A stretch of DNA of 64,000 bases, taken from the NCBI RefSeq assembly GCF_030247195.1, contig NC_080672.1, forward strand, positions 163,251,471 through 163,315,470. The letters run 5' to 3'. Of the stretch, positions 55,491 through 64,000 are shown piece by piece. Positions within the stretch are counted from its first letter, which is position 1; each line of letters begins with the position of its first letter. A program made the position numbers and the translations under genes. The DNA is from Topomyia yanbarensis (lineage: Eukaryota; Arthropoda; Insecta; Diptera; Culicidae). The notes beneath the pieces are model-generated. The model was given only the letters and a program-made list of their open reading frames with translations. It was not told the origin of the DNA and ran no database searches.

Positions 55491-57574
55491 CTAATATATA
55501 CTGTTATCAGGCAAGTTAATTCTCATTCATTCACGCGAGAAGAAGCTTATCAGATGTCCAACTTTTCCGAGATAAGATGAGTCGTAAAATTCTCCGTCTC
55601 TACAAATATAGTGAGAATAATTTTCGCGATAAAATTTATCTAATATTTTCCTTCTCACCGGGGAAAGTGGCAATATTTTATTTTCTTGGAAATCAATAAA
55701 AATGTTAAAATATACACTTAATTTCCAAGAAAAGCGACAAAGAATTATGATAGACTTGTTTTTTTTGTATTTTGGAATAGCGGTAGCAATGCTGAGAGCG
55801 CAAAAAGGATACCGCGATACACTCATTCGCTCATTCTTCGGCGGTTTCCCCGGAAAAATAATGCGTTGCATTAATCCGGAGAAGCTTTATGAGTGCCACA
55901 ACTTTTCATGTGAAAATGTATGTTTTTATTGTCGCACTGGCAAATTACCCAGACTCATTAACTCATATGAGTGATAAATACAATACCTGAGTGTTATTTT
56001 TAGAAAGATTAGTTATATCGGTTTATGAACTAAAAGTACAAATTCTTCATTTTTTGACCCAATTTCGGTGCCTTAAATCGTTGGCTTCAATCACTGATGC
56101 TAAAACTCGTACAGCTATATAATTAGCCAGATTGAACGCGTTGTTCATAGTGAACAGTCTATAAAGTTATATGAAATGTGTGTCATTTTTATATGATGGA
56201 AGCGCAATCATTGTGACCTCACTTCCTAAGAAGATTCACCGGATTACCCGAACTGAAGCGATAAAAACCCTCCGAACATGAAGCATATCAAACGACAGTG
56301 AAGAAAAGATCAATCCATGTGTCAATTTCTCAACTTTCAATGGGTGTAGTCGTTTGTCCGGTACAAGATTGATGTTGCTTTTCCTTTTCGTCCCAGCACT
56401 TTTACGACGAAATTCACTGGGAGAGCCACCGCAAGGTAAGATCACACCAGACTGGGGAAATAAGACCTTCATTTCGAGCTCGATTCGATTGCATTCGCGG
56501 AGCCAACATTCGTCAAGATTTATCTGCGTGAAACTCTTACACGGAGTGACCGGTAGAGAAAGTTGTTTTGCAGCATCTCCACATACCCCAAATCGTGCCG
56601 ATCGGATACCATGTTTGGCTATTTAGACATTCAACCTACACGTCGTCGATTCGACGTATCAACGTCGTATGACATGAATGTGTTAAAAGTTTTGTCAGCG
56701 CTGACATTTCGGAGGTCATTAAGGAAAGGTTCTTTTTCTTTTGGACGAAAATAAGACAAGCTTGTAATTTTTTTTGTGGAAAAATTAAAAGGCGTGAAAA
56801 TTTCCGATTTTGATGGTATTTAACCATTATTATTCGTTTATACTTCAATACTTCTCAAAAATCAGTATCTGGGTGAAATTCAGAATGGCGGCTTCCAAAT
56901 GGCGATTTCCGTCAACCTCTGTACTCGAAACACGGTCCGAAAACTATAGCCTGCAGTCTCTTGTAAAAAACTGTAATTTAAAATCGTTATAATTTCTTAA
57001 GGAAGAACATAGAAACATTCTTTAGCATTATTTTGATCATTTTTTAAAATTTGCTTTCAATTAATTGTTCTAAAAATATATCTCACTTTTGAAATTAGTG
57101 GACACACAGTATTAAGGTTCAAAGAACTTTATGTGAGCGTCTATACGTCTATCTATTTCCGCGAGTTTTTTTTTAAAAAGGGCCAATAAGCATACTGTCA
57201 AAATTCACTTTGAGAGGAAATTCTTCATGACATGTCGACGAACGACAACTTTATGACAATCGAACGAATTCAAACATCACAAAGTCGTATCGCAAGGAAT
57301 CGCTTTTGTTGCTTGTAGATAGACCTTAACACGAAGTTTGAGATGATGGTTTTAAAATCATGACGGCTTAGCAGATACTGGCAAAATCTGAACACCACCA
57401 GCCGTTTTTCGCGTTATCCTTCACGGCAGCCGTCAGACATACAGCTGTGCTGTGAGATGTTGTTTGAAGTGTGAGCGACGTTGGCGGATCAAGTTCGATT
57501 GCAAAAGAAAAATAATGACCGGCCAAACCTGTTCCGAAGCTTTCTTCTATTTACGGTATGCAAAAATCAGCTAC
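55491..57574. other. Non-coding, no gene supported
   Basis: A 13-bp inverted repeat (TTTTCTTGGAAAT and its complement) flanks 55681-55735. The ORFs at 55702-55974 and 56354-56626 have no recognisable domain. Confidence 0.35.
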
Positions 57575-57577
57575 ATA

Positions 57578-57832
57578 GGGACCGTTCATAAATTACGTAA
57601 CGCAAAAATTGCCCAAAATTGGCTCCCTCTCCCTCCATGTAACAAATTGGCACAAATTTCTCTATCCCCCCCTTCCCTATTACGTAACAAATTCTCCGAA
57701 AAAAAAATTTTGTTCAGAAAAAATATGCTACGTAACGATCTAGCTTACACCCCCTCCCCCATATGTCACAACATGTCACAACTTCTCATACCCCCTCCCC
57801 CTGCACGCGTTACGTAATTTATGAATGGTCCC
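57578..57832. mobile_element. Short MITE with 26-bp inverted repeats
   Basis: The ends start GGGACC and share TTCATAAATTACGTAACGC with one mismatch, flanked by ATA on both sides (57575-57577, 57833-57835). TTACGTAAC-type motifs repeat inside. 255 bp, non-coding. I have met this kind of end widely in insect genomes. Confidence 0.85.
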
Positions 57833-57837
57833 ATATC

Positions 57838-59190
57838 GGCTATGTGCAGCCGGTTGGTTCAGTCAAGCCAACAATCCCCTTCTATGCGAAAACCAGTGTT
57901 TTTTTTTGTTTTTATACTGTACACATGTAGACGCTAACAAGATTAAGATAGAAAATAAAATGGATAGCTCGAACGGTAAAGCGCTTCGGATTAGTATTCG
58001 CGCAATAATGTAAGCAAAATATGACCTTGCCTGTCGGCGACAACTTTATCACTTTACCGGTTGCTATGAAACACCCGCGCGCGAATTGTAAGAAAATAGT
58101 GAGAGAGTGACTTGGATAGTTGTTCAGCTTGATGAACCACATTGTCGTTTAAATTCGTTTCTGTTACTATTTACTAGCTTGTTAGGATCACTGTTGTTGT
58201 ACGGTTAGCAGGGGAACAAAGTCCTTTTATGTAGATGAAGGCCCTAGAATGCGTCAAAACAAAAACTGCCCCTGTGCTTGTGTGTGGAACATTCCCTTCG
58301 ACACTTAGTATTAAAATTTAAAACTGTTATACGACACTGTTCCATTTGTCAGGAGTGTGTTTCAAATACTTAGAAAGTATTCAGCACAGACATTTAGACC
58401 CAATAGATTAGAGAATAATAAATTTGAGTTCAGTAACGCTGAAGCCATGGCGAGACATGAATTTTAAACTAATTAGAACACCCGCTAAAACTGCTGCTGA
58501 GGACAACAAGTTCTAGTTATAAAAGTTTCAGTTTTATATAATAGAACTGTCAAAATTATGAATCTAGAACTGAAATACTCCTGAACACGTTCAGTTTACC
58601 TTCAGTAACGCGTGAATTATTAGTTCACAAAATCCAAACAGTCTGGGTAATTTCTCGTGAACTATTTCACGAAACTCGGAATATTATTCCTGAATCCTTT
58701 CAATCCTCATACTATATCAGCTATACCAAATTTGCAGCGAAAGGAAACTGTAGGGTCCGTAGTTGACAAGAAAGAGGCGATGCAGCGTTTCTTATTCAGC
58801 CGCTGGATGCAGGCACTCGGGTACGCACCTTCTCACTTTGCTGATGTCAGAAGGACAACAGTGCCCAGTCTGCGCTACCAGCTAAGCACGCAACACTTTC
58901 GACCCGTGGAAGCCTTAGGTAGGAACTTATGAGGATCAGACCTATATTGGATGCTCCTTTTTATTGTCAACTCGCCAGTTGCAACTGAGAGATCTACACA
59001 ATTCAAAAGAAACCGTCCACTCGATATTTGTTATGAAATGGACTTATTTTGTACGCAATTTGCTTTTGTAATGCAGATGTTGATAAAACCTGTCAACAAT
59101 TTTGCAAGGACATGATTTAACCTTTGCTTCCCCGTGATGCTTTTCATTTATAAATTTAGGTGCTTAAACGGATCTAGTTTTAACAATTGT
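57838..59190. other. Non-coding, no feature recognised
   Basis: 57960-57993 resembles a box A (TAGCTCGAACGGTAAAGCG) but lacks a box B. An ORF at 58657-58932 has no recognisable domain. Confidence 0.35.
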
Positions 59191-59194
59191 CAAC

Positions 59195-59490
59195 CGATTT
59201 CAACCAAACGATCGGGAATTCATTCAAGTTTCTTATACTGTATATGTTGGCGAGGTCAAATAACCGGTTCTAGATTTATACGCAAATTCTTTGAGGTCGG
59301 TCCGAGGGTCATTTATGCTATTTTCATTTATTTTTTTAGCTTTTTACAGCACGTACATAATTAGAACTTATATGCGAACCCTTCGAAGTCATTTTGGGAT
59401 CGTAATGGCCATATACAGGAATACTGGCACCGGTTCTGAGGGACCTAGTAAATGTGAAATGCGCCATCTATATCAAAGGGCATATCAAAC
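59195..59490 (+). repeat. Dispersed repeat family B, copy 2
   Basis: Colinear with 7975-8290 as described there. Confidence 0.7.
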
Positions 59491-59783
59491 ATTGCAATTT
59501 TTATGAAAAATACACAAAGATGCAGTTTGAATACTCATGGACTATTCTTGGACCTTTTCGGAAGAATCCGGGCCATCCAGAAACCAATTCCGTTTTTTTA
59601 ATTCCGAAATCATCTCAACGTAAGGAATGTGGTTGACATTTTGAACATTGAAATTCGGTCCCAGATTCAACGTTCTTTCTAGAAAATCTTATAGATCTGT
59701 GTATAGGTCATGTTTTCTATCCACTGTCTACCGCGAGTGAGAGTCGCAATTCTCCTGTTTTTCAGTGTCTCGATTTTACGTGT

Positions 59784-60110
59784 TCTTGGCGGAAAACTCC
59801 AACCTAGTTATCACTAAGGCAGACAAAGGAAATAAAACAGAAAATGAAGGACCTTCTGAGTGATGAAAGCACGTACAAACAGCTAAGGTCAGACTCCACA
59901 GAGAAAGTCCTCAAGAAAATCGGTGTATTGTTGGATTGATGGCGCGATAGTAAATACATCGACGTGCACACACACCGTAAGATAAAAATATCTAGCTGTA
60001 ATCCATCATGGGTCTATGGTTTGCCAAAGATACACAAACAAGACGGACCACTCCACCCGGTGGTTTCGACTATTGGATCAGCAACGCACAATGTGTTTGG
60101 TAATTTTCCT
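59784..60110 (+). pseudogene. Penelope-like element reverse transcriptase fragment
   Basis: The frame opens with NLVITKADKGN, the N-terminal signature of Penelope-like RTs. After a frame change it reads DESTYKQLRSDST, then an in-frame TGA, then the very characteristic VYGLPKIHK-DGPLHPVVSTIGS block. Traces may run to about 60180. No GIY-YIG endonuclease or terminal repeats were found, so it is a short dead piece. Confidence 0.85.
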
Positions 60111-60189
60111 ATCTATTGATTCTACTATCTATTGCATACATTACAAATCTAGAAGCTCTAAGAATATCATAGATGTAAGGAAAACTGCA

Positions 60190-60600
60190 ATTGGTTGACA
60201 AATGGCTGAGATACGATTGTTTGAACTGAAAAGCTCATTTTTTCTGTACTGACTTTCAATTACTGTTTTTACAATTACTTCGGATATACAAATCTGTTTT
60301 CCATTATTTTTCAATTACCGTTTTTGTAAAAGTTATTCCTATCTAATGCTGGAAAAAAATTGAAATAGGTGAACAAACAGCTAAGATATGGTCAATCAAA
60401 GTAGCGTTCCCATTTTTTCTTCGTTTTGTTTTATTTTTTTAACTATAACTTAGGCTAAACAACTCTATTATTCTTTTCTTTTAAGCACGATGTGTTTACA
60501 AAAGACATACCCTTTCAGTGGGTAAGACAAATTTAGAATCGATCAGGTAGCAGCTGAGATATGACCGTTCAAAGTAAGCGTTCCCATTTTGTTGACCCCC
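60190..60600. repeat. Degenerate tandem units, about 175 bp apart
   Basis: CTGAGATA-GA-TGTT-AA followed by AGCGTTCCCATTTT-type sequence recurs near 60200, 60380 and 60555. The last unit runs into repeat family A. Confidence 0.45.
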
Positions 60601-60609
60601 GTGCTAGAG

Positions 60610-61370
60610 GTCTGTATGTGTCTGTGTTTTCAAAACTCACTCACTTTTCTCAGAGATGGCTGAACTAAATCGCTCAAACTTGATTTCAAATAAAAGGTAT
60701 AATGCTCCCGTAAGCTGCTATTGATTTTTTGTCGATCGGATTTCCGGTTCCGGGTTGAAGAGTGCGGCCAGTCAGCAAATTCCCATATAAAATGGTAACA
60801 CCATGATGCCCAAATGGTGTAATACATATTTATAAGAGTGCAACTTAACTCGGATTTGCGAGTATAAGTCACTAATGATCATTCTAAGTAGCTTTTACCA
60901 GATTGGCCATCTATGACGGCTCTTGATGCCCCCGGGTACTTTCCAAGTTCGTATGTTAATGTCACACCTTTTTCTCAGGGAATTCTTGATCGATTTTTAT
61001 AAACTTGGTTTCAAATGAAAGCTACACTACTTCCATGGACTGCCATTGAATTTCATTCATATCTGACATTCGGTTCCGGAGTTACAGGTTGGTTATTGCG
61101 GCCACATACTAATTTCACATATTAACCGGTACAATCGTAATACCTCAAAGGTTAAAATCCATTTCTATTTGCAAGTCTAGATCACATCATTTCTATTTGC
61201 AAGTTTAGATCACCGATAGCCAATCAAAGATTCTTTGAATGTAATGTCCACTATCGACAGTTCCGGAATTTCGGGTTCTGGACGTATTCCAGAATTAGTC
61301 ACATCGATTACTCGGTGATGACTGAACCGTTTTTCATAAACCAAATCTCAAATGGAGGGTTGGGTGTTGC
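60610..61370. repeat. Repeat family A, copy 2
   Basis: Colinear with 3330-4060, with GAGATGGCTGAAC, GGGTTGAAGAGTGCGGCC, CACTATCGACAGTTCCGGAA and CGGTGATGACTGAACCG in the same order. Confidence 0.65.
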
Positions 61371-64000
61371 ATACTCCATCAACCCCTTTCAACTTCCCCT
61401 CACACCATTTCTTTCTACATCACCCTCCCCCCTCTCCCCTTTGACCTATATTCTCTTCCTCCGCCATATACATTTTTTAGAGAATTTCGTCCTATAGCCA
61501 TATATTATAGGTGAATTTGGAGTCGCTGAGCTCAAATTTTGCCAATAGTTGGTAATGAATACGAATGATAACATAAACAAACTATCCGATTTCATTATCT
61601 TCAATTCGGTTCTTGCGGATTAGATTTCAACGTACTTTAGTGAACTGTAACTCTTTTTACTGCAAATTTTATATTAGATGATAGAATCTATCGACATTCT
61701 TACTATGGCTTTCAGCTATCGGTATCGTTTGTTGATTTTAATCGAAGATTTTATTAATTGTGTGTTTCGGCTAGCCTCAATTCGGTTGATTTCTTAGCTG
61801 TGTTTTCGATTTAGGTATAACACTTATCTTTAAAAAAAGCGCTTCTTTTATATTCTAGCCAAGTATTAAAAGACGCCTTTCTACTACTTATTCGCAAATT
61901 ATTAAGTATTGATGCCTTGTTAGCTTAGTGTCGACTATCAGAGATAGGATTCATCAGCAATTAAATTCGCAAATTCTGTAGCATAAACACTCAAGTTAAC
62001 TAGCAGAATTTTCATAATACCTTTCATCAACTTTAGACAAACCGAAGCTCTTAAAATATTCTTATTTAGTCTCTAGATATAGCTTAGTAGCCCTTTCTGA
62101 TTATTCAGTTTAAATTCCGCTTAATAGGGTCAGACGCGCAAAATTTAAAATAAAAATAAAATTTGGATTTTTTTATATTTAGGATCTCTAAGATAAGAAA
62201 AATATACTTAAGAAAAAATTTACTCGAATCAACTTGGTTCGTCTGCTAGAGCCCATCAAACTACCAACTGTAAATTTTCATATGAGCCTACAAAATCGTT
62301 GCGTTGCGTTGCGTTGCGTTGCGTTGTGACGATGATTTTGGCGGATTGCACACTGACTTCATCATGTTTGACTGCTGATTATCTAATAAGAGTTGCTTAG
62401 GAAGTGGTAAGTAGGAATTCATACCAATCCGACCCATATTAAAACCTCAACAGCATGATAGCCATCATTGCCGGCCGCCCCCATCTCCATCGTTCACGGG
62501 GAAGGATAAAGGATAAGGTAGACGGGAAGTGTTGATGCTCCACCTACTTAACGGAAGGACGACGATTCATCAGACTCTTCCATAGGTGTCGCGGAGTTGG
62601 TGGTTTGGAAGGGTATCAGGTCTAGGATTCGCTCCAAGCAAACGATGCGACCTGTAAAGCATATTTTATTAGGTAGTTGTTTAGTTAGTCTTCGAGTGCA
62701 CGATCACTCGAAAAAGAGATGATCTTGTTTAGTTTTTGGTTATTTTTAAACTCTGGGCAGCCGGCTACCGAGAGTATACTATGTTCCCTAAACAAAAACA
62801 ATTTGAACTCCACACAGCCGATCGTGGGAGTATTGCCTGGAAAAGCTAATCTTATCTGCATAATGGGCCGGATCACTATTTATTGCAACAGTATTTGGAC
62901 AGAACTCACTACTTCTTCTCTACGATATATTTATTGGCTTGAAAACTACCAAGTGACAGCATATTATACTGGCAAAAATAGCGCGAGATGTTATAAATCA
63001 AGGAAAGTATTTTTTATTTTCCATATCGGATTGTTTGTGGAATACAAGTATACGGGCGATAAAACCGAACACTGAAGGGAAATATAAAGGATTGTTAACC
63101 TGATGCACGGGCTTGTTAGCAATAACGGAGCTTTAAATTAGGTTCATAAAAACAGACGCGGCGAATTTTCAATACGTATTGACCCGTGTTCATAGATACT
63201 AGTCAGATTAGTCGTATTGGGGCTAATTTCCGATCAACTATTCATTTTTACGGCAATGTTTTCTCGACTAGATCTGTTCGCACCCTCTCATTCTGTTCGC
63301 ACCCTCTCATTCTGCGGTCTAAGGACCAAATGTCATCAATAGACTTAGACTCGCGTGGAGGCATGAGATAGGAAACTTGTAAGAATTTTGCTATCCCACC
63401 GTTTGACTACCAGAATGGATGGGAGAACAGTAATACTAGCAAATACCGACTACCATAAGAGCGGTGCAAATTTGAACGAGTGACGTAGAGTACTGCACTG
63501 AAAAAAGGACCAGGAGTGCGATTTTACGAAGTTTTAGCTTCCGATGGCCCTACATTTTCTGACAAAGTGAAGTTCTTGAATGTTGAGATTTTTATTACTG
63601 TTTAGAAAAGCAACAGTATCATAAAGCTAGTATCAGGCCTTCATGAGACCTCAAGAAGTCACTTTTGGAGGTATTCGTAAATGTAGATTTGTCGGTAGAC
63701 GGTTTCAAATATAATAGAAAAATACCTAATTTAACACAACTACAGATCACTTGCAACATAAAAAGCTTTTTGTGAAATTCGACAGCTCCATCTTAGGCCA
63801 ATTCAATAAATTTCCTACATGAAAGTTTCCATTTTTTAAAAACGGTTTTTAAACCAAAGCTTTGGAAGTTAAACCTTGGCGTGGAAGTGCCGGTATATTA
63901 ATATATTCTGTTACTTAGTGTAGAATTAGATTTCGTCATTTACGGCTAATATACAACCGCCAGAAGAAACTTAAAACGTTGGTACACAATCAAGAAAGGC
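61371..64000. other. Non-coding with small tandem repeats
   Basis: A GCGTT repeat (about six units) lies at 62296-62326, and a 19-bp tandem duplication (CTGTTCGCACCCTCTCATT twice) at 63274-63311. A G+C-richer block at 62460-62660 has no readable protein and may be a repeat of unknown type. Confidence 0.4.

Noticed and set aside
56354..56626. ORF with a hydrophobic N-terminus and a GGTAAG donor-like site
   Set aside because: The start codon is not ATG, the downstream part has no domain, and no partner exon was seen.
57960..57993. tRNA-like box A near 57.97 kb
   Set aside because: No box B and no cloverleaf. Too little to call.
58657..58932. 91-codon ORF
   Set aside because: No recognisable motif and no supporting context.

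Overview
The window is A+T-rich eukaryotic DNA with no complete host gene that I can recognise. Its content fits a large, transposon-rich dipteran genome, most plausibly a mosquito. This is inferred from an R1-like LINE, a copia element primed by half of initiator tRNA-Met, tRNA-derived SINEs, Jockey-type gag proteins, Penelope fragments and many MITEs. No ribosomal or host protein gene confirms the species.

Layout. 1-3.2 kb: the 5' two thirds of an R1-like LINE on the minus strand, with both ORFs broken, running off the left edge. 3.3-9.1 kb: dispersed repeats, a TA-flanked MITE with six symmetric CTTGACC sites, and tRNA-derived SINE heads. 9113-14329: an intact copia retrotransposon (minus) with LTRs that look identical, a 5-bp target-site duplication (TSD), primer-binding site (PBS), polypurine tract (PPT) and one open 1348-codon gag-pol. 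14.8-17.9 kb: a hAT-type element with a mariner-like element inside it, then a PIF-like MITE whose right end was duplicated in tandem. 20839-27298: a candidate large DNA transposon. It carries a decayed gene for a protein with four C2H2 fingers and a transposase-like domain, and a short MITE at 27944-28258 carries both of its end sequences. Inside it, at 25781-27017, sits a gag-only retrotransposon with TSD, an Inr+DPE promoter, one open ORF and a 3' stem-loop. A second, decayed copy of that gag-only element lies at 38717-40003 and shows a compensatory base-pair change in the stem. 28.7-30.1 kb: a LINE reverse-transcriptase fragment, a long hairpin and pentanucleotide satellite DNA. 30.9-32.2 kb: a possible non-coding first exon of a host gene, ending at a good splice donor. 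32.8-45.7 kb: a foldback repeat, a retroposon with a perfect 22-bp TSD, several MITEs, a SINE and another LINE fragment. 45.7-64 kb: mostly featureless A+T-rich DNA with a long AT microsatellite, diverged tandem repeats, one classic MITE, a Penelope-like fragment and second copies of the dispersed repeats.

How parts relate. The large DNA transposon and its MITE look like a source element and its deletion derivative. The two gag-only copies define one non-autonomous LINE-like family that must borrow reverse transcriptase in trans. The copia element is the youngest and the only insertion that looks fully competent. All comparisons were made by eye, so identity levels are approximate and clade names are provisional.
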